Notes under the pieces: model-generated
What the model saw: the letters and a program-made list of their open reading frames with translations, nothing else
Told to the model about the DNA's origin: nothing
The model's database searches: none
Shown: positions 9,334-18,140 of the stretch, one piece after another
Layout: each line of letters starts with the position of its first letter
How positions within the stretch are numbered: the stretch's first letter is position 1
NCBI GenBank assembly: GCA_938074205.1
Contig: CALJES010000011.1
Location: 186,001-250,000, forward strand
DNA from: an uncultured bacterium
GTDB taxonomy: Bacteria; Armatimonadota; UBA5829
DNA: 64,000 nucleotides
Direction of reading: 5' to 3'
Made by a program: the position numbers and the translations under genes

Positions 9334-10494
9334 GTGAAAGTTCTGATCGTATCGCCGTATCCGCTCCTGAAACCTATTCGAATCAGAGGCGGAGTCGAGG
9401 CAGCTGCTTATTACCTTGCAAAAGGGCTCAGCAGTCTTGAGCACGTGAGGATATCTGTTCTGTGCGACACAAAGGCTGTAAACAAACCTCTTTCGTATCA
9501 GGATAACGGGGTTTCCATACACTACATCCCTAACCCTCGAATCCGATTGGTTCCGAATGTGTTGCTCAACGTCTACCGCTTGAGCCGCCTAATCAAGACT
9601 ATCGATCCGGACATAGTGCACAGCCACGCAGCGTGGGGTACTTTGGCAAGCCTAAAGGCTCGTTATCCTACAGTCCACACTATTCACGCGGTTGTACATA
9701 GAGAAGAACGTTACGTTCCGAATAGCATGTCAAGCAAACTCAGTGCAAAATTGCTCGGTTATCTGTGCCACAGGGCAATTACCTCGGCGCACGAGTGCAT
9801 CGCTGTAAGCGGCTACGTTCAAAACACTTACTCCCCGATGGCGCGCAGAATAACCGTTATTCCGAACGCTGTCGACGACTGTTACTTTGACATAACTGTG
9901 CGACGGGGCAGCGGCCGGTTGTTGCAAGTGGGGTTTATTGGAAAACGAAAAAACACCTTAGGCTTGGTTCGCGCATTCAATAGGGTAAAGAAAGTGCACC
10001 CGGATGCCAAACTTGTGATTGCTGGTCCGATACGTGATGAGCGCTACTATCAGCAGGTAGTTGATTACATCACTTCTCAAGCTCTGCAGGGGAGTGTTCA
10101 CTTCCTAGGACAGGTGGATCAACCTAGGCTTGTGCAAGAATATGCCTCAGCTGATATTGTTTGCGCCTTTTCTTGGCATGAGACTTTTTCTATAGCTTTA
10201 GCACAGGGCATGGCTGCGGGGAATGCCTTGGTGGGCACGAATTGCGGTGGACCATCAGATTTTGTTATTGAAGGTGTAACAGGTTACTTGGTGCCGCCTG
10301 GCGATGAAGAGGCGTTTGCCGATCGTTGCTGCTACCTGCTATGCAATCCTGAAGTAGTTAACGAAGTGGGAAGTCGGGCCAAGCTGGAAGCGCATGAGCG
10401 TTTTCGAAAGGAGGCTGTCGCCGCGAAGACAATGGAGGTATACAGGCGGGTGTTGGACGAGACATGTCGAGCGGCGTCTGTCAACTTGGAATAG
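9334..10494 (+). CDS. Glycosyltransferase, GT4 family
   Basis: Cytoplasmic retaining glycosyltransferase of the GT-B fold that would add one sugar to the growing lipid-linked repeat. The N-terminal acceptor half opens with VSPYPLLKPIRIRGGVEAAAYYLAKG and includes DIVHSHAAWG. The donor half includes VGFIGKRKNTLGLVRAF, then the typical GT4 E-x7-E region (HETFSIALAQGMAAGNALVG) and GVTGYLVPPGDEEAFA. It starts with GTG behind an AAGGTG site, 30 bp after the polymerase gene, and its stop abuts the start of the next glycosyltransferase, so the two are likely co-translated. Donor and acceptor sugars cannot be read from the sequence. Confidence 0.92.
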   Translation: MKVLIVSPYPLLKPIRIRGGVEAAAYYLAKGLSSLEHVRISVLCDTKAVNKPLSYQDNGVSIHYIPNPRIRLVPNVLLNVYRLSRLIKTIDPDIVHSHAAWGTLASLKARYPTVHTIHAVVHREERYVPNSMSSKLSAKLLGYLCHRAITSAHECIAVSGYVQNTYSPMARRITVIPNAVDDCYFDITVRRGSGRLLQVGFIGKRKNTLGLVRAFNRVKKVHPDAKLVIAGPIRDERYYQQVVDYITSQALQGSVHFLGQVDQPRLVQEYASADIVCAFSWHETFSIALAQGMAAGNALVGTNCGGPSDFVIEGVTGYLVPPGDEEAFADRCCYLLCNPEVVNEVGSRAKLEAHERFRKEAVAAKTMEVYRRVLDETCRAASVNLE

Positions 10495-11679
10495 ATGGCG
10501 CGGGCTAAAAGAATATGTCATGTGCTTCACGGTCCTTATCTTACTGACCCCCGTGTCAGACGCGAAGCGGAAGCGCTTGCTGAAGCGGGTTGGGAGGTCG
10601 ACGTTATATGTCTTCATGAAGACGGTAAACCACGCAGGGACTCTGTCAACAATGTGCGCATTCTGCGATTGCCGCTGGCGCGAAGACGGGGCTCAGTGGT
10701 CCGTTACCTTTTCGAATACGTCGCATTCTTTGCGATGACTGCCGGTGTTCTGGTTACAAGGCTAACAAAACGCTACCAGGTTATCCACGTAAACAACATG
10801 CCCGACTTCCTCGTCTTTGCTGCAATTCTGCCGAAACTTTTTGGTGCCAAAATACTACTTGATGTTCACGATCCCATGCCTGAGCTGTTTCAGTCCAAGT
10901 ACGGCTTTAGCAGCAGCTCTTTCGTTATACGCTTTCTAAGGTGGCAGCTAAAATGGAGCATGCGATTTGCCGATGCCGTGATGACTGTTTCCGACGAAAT
11001 GCGCAGGTTACTTAATGAACTACTGCCTGCCGTTGAGATTTCGGTAGTAATGAACATGCCGAACGCAAGCTTTATTAATCTGGGTCAAATCCCTGAGGAA
11101 AAGCGATTCGCCAACAAAAATGGTTTTCGGCTGCTTTACACAGGTACTGTCGCGGAAAGATACGGGGTTAGGGTGGCTGTAGAAGCGATGCCGGCTCTCA
11201 AGAAACTCATTCCTGGCGTTTCGCTTTGCGTTGTGGGTTCAGGCGACCAAATTGAGGAGCTAAAGCGGCTTGCTCAGGATCTTGGCGTCGCCGATTGTAT
11301 TGAATTTCGCGGCGCACTGCCCTGGACAGAAATTCCCAAACTGATTCAGGAGTCCGATCTCGGCGTTTCTGTGCTGCTAAAGGATCCGCATACCGACCTA
11401 TGTTTCACGAACAAGGTAGTTGAGTATGTCACGTGCGGTTTGCCTACGGTGGTTTCTCGTACGCGAACCTCCGAGACGTATTACTCGGAGGATACAGTTC
11501 GGTTTGTGGAACCAGGTGATGTTGAGTCTTTTGTCAATGCCGTCCTAGAGCTCTATCAGGATCCAGAGAAGCGCAAGGACATGTCGCGGAAAGGCATGGT
11601 TCTTGCGGGAAAATGGAACTGGGATAATGAGAAAGCCAAGTATATCCAGCTGGTAGAAAAGCTCGCTAGTTCGAGCTAG
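10495..11679 (+). CDS. Glycosyltransferase, GT4 family
   Basis: A second GT-B retaining glycosyltransferase whose ATG directly follows the stop of the previous one with no spacer. N-terminal features are CHVLHGPYLTDPRVRREAEAL and the segment NNMPDFLVFAAILPKLFGAK followed by LDVHDPMPELF, a pattern common in WbuB/WcaL-like GT4 enzymes of capsule and O-antigen loci. The C-terminal half has LLYTGTVAERYGVRVAVEAM and ends with a FTNKVVEYVTCGLPTVVSRT donor-binding region, in which the usual second Glu is retained as VVEYV. It is normal in length. The specificity is unknown. Confidence 0.91.
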   Translation: MARAKRICHVLHGPYLTDPRVRREAEALAEAGWEVDVICLHEDGKPRRDSVNNVRILRLPLARRRGSVVRYLFEYVAFFAMTAGVLVTRLTKRYQVIHVNNMPDFLVFAAILPKLFGAKILLDVHDPMPELFQSKYGFSSSSFVIRFLRWQLKWSMRFADAVMTVSDEMRRLLNELLPAVEISVVMNMPNASFINLGQIPEEKRFANKNGFRLLYTGTVAERYGVRVAVEAMPALKKLIPGVSLCVVGSGDQIEELKRLAQDLGVADCIEFRGALPWTEIPKLIQESDLGVSVLLKDPHTDLCFTNKVVEYVTCGLPTVVSRTRTSETYYSEDTVRFVEPGDVESFVNAVLELYQDPEKRKDMSRKGMVLAGKWNWDNEKAKYIQLVEKLASSS

Positions 11680-11779
11680 CCAAGCGACAGCTTATAACGT
11701 CAATCGACGCAAATCCCTCCCGATATGGGCAATTCGTTCGGCTGATAATCTGCAGCCGCGAGAATGGAGGTTAGTTACT

Positions 11780-13051
11780 ATGAATGTGACCGTTGTAGGC
11801 GGCGGCAAGATGGGGCTTCCGCTCGCTTGTGTGTTTGCTTCAAGGGGTGCCACCGTTACCGTTTGCGACGTAGATTCCACAAAGGTTGCGAACATCAACG
11901 CAGGTGTCTGTCCTTTTGAGGAACCTGGCGTAGATGAACTGCTGGCAGACGGAGTTAAGAAAGGCGTTCTTACGGCGACCACGGATACGGCATCGGCTAT
12001 CCGAAAGAGCGAGGTGGTAGTTGTTATAGTTCCGGTTATGTTGTCGGATGCGCGTGAAGCCGATTTGACGCTAATCGACCAAGTAGCTGAGATTGCGTCG
12101 ACCAGCTTGAAACCCGGATCTATGATTTCGTTTGAGACCACGCTTCCTGTTGGCGGCACGAGAAGATTAGGCGGAATTATAGACAAGGGTGGACTACGCG
12201 CGGGAGTGGATTACGACTTGGTGTTTTCTCCCGAGCGTGTGAAAAGCCTTTACGTGCTTGCAAACCTTTTCAAGAATCCAAAAATCGTCGGTGGCATAAC
12301 GCCTGAATCGGCAGCACGAGGCGAGGAATTCTATTCAAGATACCTCGGAGCTCCCGTCATAAACGTTGGCAGCCTTGAAGCTGCCGAGCTGGTGAAGCTC
12401 GCGGGGATGATCTACCGGGACGTTAACATTGCGCTCGCGAACGAACTCGCTCTGTTTGCGGAGCGGATGGGCCTAGACTTCGAACCCATCAGAGCTGCTG
12501 CGAATACAGACGGAGAATCAAATCTCTTGTTGCCCGGTATCGGTGTAGGTGGGCACTGTACTCCAGTGTATCCGTACTTCCTGATCAACGAGGCAAGAAC
12601 CAGGGGTATCCCCGTTGAGCTTGCGGAGCTCGGCCGAAAGATTAATGCTTCACAGCCGCGGAAAATTCTCGACAAAATTGGCAATGTGAAAGGCAAGAAA
12701 TGCATAGTACTGGGCGTTAGCTTCCGGCCGCAAGTAAAAGAAAGCGCTTACTCGCCTGCATTTACTCTGGTTACTGAACTCGAGCAGCGCGGGGCTGAGG
12801 TGACGGTTCACGACCCTCTGTATACAGAGGACGAGCTACGCAAACTGGGTTTGAATCCTGGCGAAATCGCTGGGAATGAAATAATTGTTTTGAACACAGC
12901 GCATACCGCATACTGCCATCTTGACTTCGGGCAACTCGCACAGGCTGGACTGCGATGCGTTGTAGACGGCAGGAATCTGTGGGATCCTGAAGAGATAACT
13001 AAGCACGGGGTATCCTATGTCGGAGTTGGACGGGTTCCGAGATGGCAATAG
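11780..13051 (+). CDS. Nucleotide-sugar 6-dehydrogenase (UDP-glucose/GDP-mannose dehydrogenase family)
   Basis: Twofold NAD-dependent oxidation of a nucleotide sugar at C6 to give the uronic acid. It has the N-terminal Rossmann motif VVGGGKMGLPLACVFASRG (residues 4-22), the central dimerisation helix (AAELVKLAGMIYRDVNIALANEL) with the conserved Lys and Asn, the catalytic Cys in GIGVGGHCTPVYPYF, and a C-terminal UDP-binding domain starting GVSFRPQVKESAYSPAF. A strong GGAGG site precedes the ATG. A second enzyme of this family lies at 20668. They are clearly different: this one has GHCTPVYP where the other has GHCIPIDP. It is closer to WecC-type or unassigned members than to UDP-glucose dehydrogenase; the exact substrate is uncertain. 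Confidence 0.9.
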   Translation: MNVTVVGGGKMGLPLACVFASRGATVTVCDVDSTKVANINAGVCPFEEPGVDELLADGVKKGVLTATTDTASAIRKSEVVVVIVPVMLSDAREADLTLIDQVAEIASTSLKPGSMISFETTLPVGGTRRLGGIIDKGGLRAGVDYDLVFSPERVKSLYVLANLFKNPKIVGGITPESAARGEEFYSRYLGAPVINVGSLEAAELVKLAGMIYRDVNIALANELALFAERMGLDFEPIRAAANTDGESNLLLPGIGVGGHCTPVYPYFLINEARTRGIPVELAELGRKINASQPRKILDKIGNVKGKKCIVLGVSFRPQVKESAYSPAFTLVTELEQRGAEVTVHDPLYTEDELRKLGLNPGEIAGNEIIVLNTAHTAYCHLDFGQLAQAGLRCVVDGRNLWDPEEITKHGVSYVGVGRVPRWQ

Positions 13052-13102
13052 TCGCTATATTTACAGCCTTCTGATTCCAAGCCGAATCGCGTTTGGCTTC
13101 TA

Positions 13103-14059
13103 ATGCGCGTGCTTGTCATAACCAACATGTATCCTTCCGAACGAAGACCTTACCAGGGTATTTTCGTTCGCGAGTCGGTTGACGCCCTCAGGTCCCTAGG
13201 TGTTGATGCTGATGTCATGGTGATTGACAACTCGAATAAGTTGAACTACCTTCTCGCGGTCTTTCGCCTTTGGCGCATCATAAAGCGCAAATCGTTCGAT
13301 CTTATTCACGCCCACTACGTGCACAGCGGATGGATAGCCAGGATGCAGCGCAAGCTACCCATTGTAGTTACTTCGCACGGCTCCGATACAACAGGCCATG
13401 AAGGTTGGTTCTTACGGCGCCTTTATCCGATTGTAGATGCTGTCACCATAACCTCGAAGAACAACCAGGAACGAATAGGGCTACCCGATACTTACTTGCT
13501 CCCTTGCGGTGTCGATGTGGAACTGTTCAAGCCTATGAGTCAGGCTGAAGCGAGAAAGGCTTTAGGGTGGAACGATTGCCGTAGGAAAATGCTATATGTG
13601 GGGCGCGAGTCGCCTTTAAAGCGCTTGGATATCATTCGAGGTGCTCATGAGATCGTAGCTTCCAAGCGCGGCGATACGGACTTGGTGATAGCCGGTTCAG
13701 TTCCACACGAGGAAGTTCCGCTCTATATGAATGCTGCCGACGTGTTCGTATTCGCATCGGAAAGCGAGGGGGCTCCTGTGGTTATCAAGGAAGCCCTAGC
13801 ATGCAACCTGCCCATAGTATCGGTCGACGTTGGTGATGTGCGTGAAGTTATCGAAGGTGTGGAAAACTGTTATGTGTGCGAGAGAACTCCAGAATCTATG
13901 GCTGAAGCCGTTCTTCGCGTCTTGGAATCCGAGAGGAGATCAGACGGCCGAAAAGTAGCGTTGCGCTTCAGCACTGTGGAAATGGCCCGCAGAACGATGG
14001 AAATATACGAGGCTGTGCTGTCTGCTAGAACCGGATCGTCCAGACAGACCGGTCGTTGA
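13103..14059 (+). CDS. Glycosyltransferase, GT4 family
   Basis: GT-B retaining glycosyltransferase of 318 residues, a little shorter than its neighbours. It opens with the MRVLVITNMYPSERRPYQG stretch typical of this family, then DLIHAHYVHSGW and VVTSHGSDT. The donor half has MLYVGRESPLKRLDIIRGA and the E-x7-E motif SESEGAPVVIKEALACNLP. The start region has only a weak ribosome-binding site. It sits between the dehydrogenase and the WbsX-like gene, both likely contributors to the same repeat unit. It resembles EpsD/EpsF-like enzymes of EPS loci; specificity is not assignable. Confidence 0.9.
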   Translation: MRVLVITNMYPSERRPYQGIFVRESVDALRSLGVDADVMVIDNSNKLNYLLAVFRLWRIIKRKSFDLIHAHYVHSGWIARMQRKLPIVVTSHGSDTTGHEGWFLRRLYPIVDAVTITSKNNQERIGLPDTYLLPCGVDVELFKPMSQAEARKALGWNDCRRKMLYVGRESPLKRLDIIRGAHEIVASKRGDTDLVIAGSVPHEEVPLYMNAADVFVFASESEGAPVVIKEALACNLPIVSVDVGDVREVIEGVENCYVCERTPESMAEAVLRVLESERRSDGRKVALRFSTVEMARRTMEIYEAVLSARTGSSRQTGR

Positions 14060-14101
14060 GGCTAGACAGAGTACTTGTAAGCAGTTGGAGGTTAGTAACA
14101 G

Positions 14102-15244
14102 GTGTCTGAGACATCGCGATTGATCCGGGCTATAGCTTTATATTTGCCGCAATACCATCCGATCCCGGAAAACGATGAGTGGTGGGGCAAGGGATTCACC
14201 GAATGGACGCATGTGACAAGAGCTAAGCCGCTCTTTCGCGGGCACGTTCAGCCAAAGTTTCCTGCCGACCTTGGTTACTATGATCTTAGAGTGCCCGAGA
14301 CTCGGATTGCGCAGGCTGAGCTGGCTCGCCGTTACGGGATAGAAGGCTTTTGTTATTGGCACTACTGGTTTGCTGGTCGGCGCCTCCTCGAAAGACCTTT
14401 TAACGAAGTGCTCCGGTCGGGGCAGCCCGATTTCCCCTTCTGTCTGGCGTGGGCAAATCACTCGTGGAACGCAGCCTGGATTGGCCTGCCTCAAAAGGTG
14501 TTTCTCGAGCAGACGTACCCAGGCAAGGAAGATTACATTGCTCATTTTGAGGCTTTGCTTCCGGCGTTCTGCGACCCCAGATACATTAAGGTTGATGGCA
14601 AGCCGCTGTTCGTAATATTCCGCCCATCTTTCATCCCAGATCCCGTCGCGTTTACCGATCTCTGGCGGGAGCTGGCCACGAAATCTGGGTTGAATGGCCT
14701 ATACATATTAGGAATGTGCTGCAGTCCGTGGAATAGGAGTCCCTGGCGTCCAGAGGAGTACGGTCTTGATGGCTGTATAACGGTGACCGGCCAGTCCCCG
14801 GAAAGCAGATTTGGGGAGAAGCACGACAAACTAGTCAACAAAAGGACCCTAAAAGAACGGATTCGAATTTTCCTCCGACGGCCTTGTATCGAGAGCTACT
14901 CCGCGCTTGTCGCACACGCTTTTGAACCGAAACCGCTGCCGCGTAATGTCTATCCGTCCGCGCTGTCAAATTGGGACAGCACTCCTCGACACGGAATTCG
15001 CGGAACAGTGCTCACCGGATGTTGTCCGGACGCATTCAGACGGCACCTCTTGGACGCGGCCCGATGCGTTATTGATCGAGAATGGGATCACAGGCTTGTG
15101 TTCATAAAATCATGGAACGAATGGGCTGAGGGCAACTACCTAGAACCTGATGCCCAATTTGGTCACGGTTGGCTTGAGGCGGTCAAATCCGTAGTTTCCA
15201 ATGAGTGCGGTGACTTGGAAACCGCGGACAGCAAAAACGCCTAG
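14102..15244 (+). CDS. WbsX-like protein (GH99-like TIM barrel)
   Basis: Member of the WbsX family, found in O-antigen and rhamnan loci and structurally related to GH99 endo-mannosidases. It is soluble, with no signal peptide. It opens with ALYLPQYHPIPENDEWWGKG, then FTEWTHVTRAKPLFRGH, then YGIEGFCYWHYWFAGRRLLE and LAWANHSWNAAW, and ends with SWNEWAEGNYLEPD. All are hallmark segments of this family. Starts with GTG behind a GGAGG site. The family is often annotated as a glycosyltransferase, but its fold is that of a hydrolase, so it may be a transglycosylase or a glycosyltransferase-like enzyme. Reaction not proven for the family. Confidence 0.9.
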   Translation: MSETSRLIRAIALYLPQYHPIPENDEWWGKGFTEWTHVTRAKPLFRGHVQPKFPADLGYYDLRVPETRIAQAELARRYGIEGFCYWHYWFAGRRLLERPFNEVLRSGQPDFPFCLAWANHSWNAAWIGLPQKVFLEQTYPGKEDYIAHFEALLPAFCDPRYIKVDGKPLFVIFRPSFIPDPVAFTDLWRELATKSGLNGLYILGMCCSPWNRSPWRPEEYGLDGCITVTGQSPESRFGEKHDKLVNKRTLKERIRIFLRRPCIESYSALVAHAFEPKPLPRNVYPSALSNWDSTPRHGIRGTVLTGCCPDAFRRHLLDAARCVIDREWDHRLVFIKSWNEWAEGNYLEPDAQFGHGWLEAVKSVVSNECGDLETADSKNA

Positions 15245-15538
15245 TTTGAGCTTGTCATTCGCTGCTTTTGTTTGGGATAAGTTGGGACTAAAGTTCGGCA
15301 TCCAGTTAGTTACAGCGTGGCGTCGGGATGCCACTTGAAATCTCAGTCAAACTACCAAAAGGACAAACGCGGCTATCTCTCCTTAAACCATATTCGCGTC
15401 ACGCAATTAACCGTACAATGTTAGGGTTCATTTGTTTCGTATAGCCGAATTGCTCGTATGGCATAACCAATTAAGGACTGATTGTGTTTTCAAGGTTCAG
15501 CATCGTTTCGAGTCAATGGAAAGGAGTTGCTTGCGCAA
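15245..15538 (+). other. Non-coding gap with a weak promoter-like element
   Basis: About 290 bases with no supported gene. A TACAAT hexamer at 15414-15419 is a possible -10 box, but no good -35 lies at the right distance. An AAGGAG site at 15521-15526 belongs to the next gene. No hairpin terminator follows the WbsX-like gene. Confidence 0.4.
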
Positions 15539-17884
15539 ATGATTTTTGTGCACCGCGGCGGGTCGTGCATAGCCTCGTTGGGTGCGATTGGTCGAATAGG
15601 GGTGTTAATCCTGGCGTTGATATGCGCGGGTTCCTGTTTTGCCTCAGCCGTACGCGTAGATCTTTTGGAAGGGTTGGGAGATTTCGAGCGTGTAGCTCCG
15701 GTTACTGAGTGGGAGTCGTATTATCGACTGCCGACCTTTGACAATCCGGACTACGACTTCGATTCGAACTCTCTCTACTTTACGGAAAGCAGAGGCACCT
15801 ATTCTTACCGTTCTGGAGTCAGTGCTCCGACAGTTGGAGATAGGATTGCTATGGGTTGGAGACGTGTTACGGGAGGCACCATAAACCCCGGCAAAAACAT
15901 TGTCTATGACGTGGTCGCTGGTGGAATCGGTGGTACCAGTTGTCAATACATGGCGATGAAAGACCTGGGCGAAGGGCTGAGTGGGCGCGTTGAGCTGGAG
16001 AGCCTGCGCCACTACGTTGCAAGGCTCCGACAGGGTTTGTCGCCCGGGGATGAGGTGATATTTGCTGTTGAGTATATTAGGATGAGCGATTATGAAGGGA
16101 TCTCAGGTTTAAGTTACCGCATTTGCATACAGACGAACCTAGGAGTTACCTCCCAGCGACTTTATCCCTCGACCAGCCCTTTTTCCGCGGAAGTTAGAAC
16201 CACGATAGATGAGAGCGTGACTTTTGTATCTGCGAAAGTGATTGTAGAGGGAACCGTTCCTACAGGACGTCAGCCGGGTATTTTCGTTGACGGTGCTCAC
16301 CTGTACATAAGGCGTGCCGGTTCAGAAAACTATGAGACTCGAGAGAAGCCCTTAGCCAAAACGAGGTCCGTCAACACAGTTGGCGTGCTTTACAATAATG
16401 CTCTTGAAGATGCCCTTTCAGTTGCCTCCAACAGTGATTATGTGGTCCTGGGTATGGCTTCAGACTATGCATGGGCGAAGCATCTTAAGTCGCTCAATCC
16501 CAACATAAAACTGTACACATACCAAAACTCTCGCCCTACCAAGCAGGGCACAAAAGATCCCTATTTTTCAAACAGTGCTATTGGCTATTACTTCGCATCT
16601 ACTCAACACCCTGAATGGCTATTCTTACGAAACGAGCAAATTCCCGGCGAGTATGCATTCTGCCCCGAATGGCCCTCGGAGTATTGGGCGCGATTGGGGC
16701 TTGATGACTATTCGAGTACGTGGGCGACCAGGGCTCTCGCCCGTGTCCAGTCCGCCCAATGCGATGGTGTATTCGTTGACAACCTGAGTCCTGCAAACAA
16801 GGTTACGGATTCAAACGGCAACTTGCTCTACCCCCAGCTAGACGTTTGGCAGGTTCAGAAGTTCTTACGCACAATATGCCAGGCTTTCGGGTCGGTAGGT
16901 CTGGAGGTTATGGGCAACGCTTGTGGTTTCGACCTGAATTCCGGATCGGGTAGCGCCATATTTGATCCTTTCTGGCAGCCCGTTGAGCCCTACACAGGCC
17001 CTGATTACACTGCCAATTCGCCGGAAACCACCGTGAAGCACATATTTCAAGAATGGTCATTTGTTCGGCCGATAGGTGGCAAGATGGTTTACGACAAGGG
17101 TTTCTGGATGGTTTGCATTCGCAACATGGAAGCGGTCAAACGATGGAACCAGACAATGGCTCAGAGGCAGCTAGATCCTCGTTTATACAAGTACTTACAC
17201 GTTTATGTAGATCTCTCCGCTGCTACCTATGAAAGCGCGTTTGGGCCCGACGGTTGGCGGCGTTTTGCATTATGCAGCTATCTACTAGCACAGAACGAAT
17301 GGACCACTTTTGGCTGGAGCGCGGCAAGTCTGAGCGCATTATGCTCGCTTGATCTGGGTTTCACCGCATTAATGGGAGAGGCGTTGGGCGATCATCAGTC
17401 CTATAATGGAGATGAATACGTCCGTATCAGAAAGTACGGCCGCCCGTCTGATGGAACCGTGTTGGCGGTGGTAGTGGTTAACGCCAATCCTGACAACGCC
17501 CGCACTTACGTTGCGGAATTTGACGGTGTAGACGATCTGGGCCAGCAAGTCAGCAAAGGCCAGCAAATCACATTGCCTCCTTGTAGTGGTAGAGTTTTTC
17601 TCAAACAGACAGGTTCGGTGGTAGTACGTGTGCGAACATCCGCTCAAAACGTTAAGCCAGGACAAACTGTGACAGTTAGCGTGGATTACACATGTACGGG
17701 CGATGCAGAAGCACATAATGTCGTGATAAAATCGCAGGTCCCTATGCAAATGAACTATGTACTCGGTAGCGCAGAAAAGTCGGGTGGGAAATATGATCCT
17801 AACACCAACACGGTTTCCTGGGTTATTGGGACAGTAGCTCCGGGTCAATCCGGAACTCGGACTTTCCAGGCAGTCGTGAAATAA
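15539..17884 (+). CDS. Secreted glycoside-hydrolase-like protein (GHL15-type barrel) with DUF11-like tail
   Basis: Exported protein. The frame is open from a TTG at 15482, but ATG 15539 gives a clean signal peptide (hydrophobic core IGVLILALICAGSCFASA) and lies 12 bases after GGAG, so I take that start. Roughly residues 45-290 form a jelly-roll-like N-terminal region. Then comes a TIM-barrel-like domain with the segments NTVGVLYNNALEDAL, LNPNIKLYTYQNSRPT, CDGVFVDNLSP (a likely catalytic or substrate-binding Asp) and GLEVMGNACGFD. This pattern resembles hypothetical glycosyl hydrolase family 15 and, distantly, GH114-type alpha-galactosaminidases. The last 80 residues (VVVRVRTSAQNVKPGQTVTV onward) form a DUF11/CARDB-like beta-sandwich. 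Being inside the synthesis locus and next to a deacetylase suggests polymer trimming. The family is not firmly assignable. Confidence 0.72.
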   Translation: MIFVHRGGSCIASLGAIGRIGVLILALICAGSCFASAVRVDLLEGLGDFERVAPVTEWESYYRLPTFDNPDYDFDSNSLYFTESRGTYSYRSGVSAPTVGDRIAMGWRRVTGGTINPGKNIVYDVVAGGIGGTSCQYMAMKDLGEGLSGRVELESLRHYVARLRQGLSPGDEVIFAVEYIRMSDYEGISGLSYRICIQTNLGVTSQRLYPSTSPFSAEVRTTIDESVTFVSAKVIVEGTVPTGRQPGIFVDGAHLYIRRAGSENYETREKPLAKTRSVNTVGVLYNNALEDALSVASNSDYVVLGMASDYAWAKHLKSLNPNIKLYTYQNSRPTKQGTKDPYFSNSAIGYYFASTQHPEWLFLRNEQIPGEYAFCPEWPSEYWARLGLDDYSSTWATRALARVQSAQCDGVFVDNLSPANKVTDSNGNLLYPQLDVWQVQKFLRTICQAFGSVGLEVMGNACGFDLNSGSGSAIFDPFWQPVEPYTGPDYTANSPETTVKHIFQEWSFVRPIGGKMVYDKGFWMVCIRNMEAVKRWNQTMAQRQLDPRLYKYLHVYVDLSAATYESAFGPDGWRRFALCSYLLAQNEWTTFGWSAASLSALCSLDLGFTALMGEALGDHQSYNGDEYVRIRKYGRPSDGTVLAVVVVNANPDNARTYVAEFDGVDDLGQQVSKGQQITLPPCSGRVFLKQTGSVVVRVRTSAQNVKPGQTVTVSVDYTCTGDAEAHNVVIKSQVPMQMNYVLGSAEKSGGKYDPNTNTVSWVIGTVAPGQSGTRTFQAVVK

Positions 17885-18010
17885 TTGTGATTGTATGCCT
17901 TATAATTACGTGGGCTTTTCGAGCCAGGGCTAGGCCAGAGGGGTTGAGACGCTGTTACTGTTTGCTGTTGTGTTACACGGAATTGTGTCCTGTGGGTCGC
18001 ACTAGCTTAG

Positions 18011-18038
18011 AATTGACAATTGACAATTGACAATTGAT
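18011..18038. repeat. Tandem heptamer array (AATTGAC)x3 + AATTGAT
   Basis: Four consecutive heptamers, the last with one base changed. Each full unit regenerates both CAATTG and a perfect -35 hexamer TTGACA (18013, 18020 and 18027). The array lies in the 256-bp gap before the deacetylase gene. It could arise by slippage. Confidence 0.9.
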
Positions 18039-18055
18039 AGTTGTTAGTTTAAACT
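18027..18055 (+). promoter_or_regulatory. Candidate sigma70 promoter inside the heptamer array
   Basis: The last TTGACA of the array (18027-18032) is followed after 17 bp by TAAACT (18050-18055), a 4/6 match to TATAAT. This would give a transcript start near 18062 and a leader of about 80 bases before the deacetylase gene. The -35 is perfect and the -10 mediocre, so the call rests on spacing. Confidence 0.42.
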
Positions 18056-18140
18056 GAAATTGACTAAGAAACCCTCGCTCTCGCTAGAGAGCCGAATTTC
18101 AGGCGAAGAGAACCATACAGCCAGGTTTTTGTAATCTTGT

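Noticed and set aside
15539-17884. PEP-CTERM or LPXTG-type tag on the secreted hydrolase-like protein
   Set aside because: The C-terminus ends in a DUF11-like strand (TRTFQAVVK) with no hydrophobic helix or basic tail.
17901-17906. Perfect TATAAT just after the hydrolase-like gene
   Set aside because: No -35-like hexamer at 16-18 bp upstream, and the heptamer-array promoter is a better candidate for the next gene.
18011-18038. Possible CRISPR-like array
   Set aside because: The units are 7-bp tandem repeats without spacers; no cas genes are present. It is a heptamer microsatellite.
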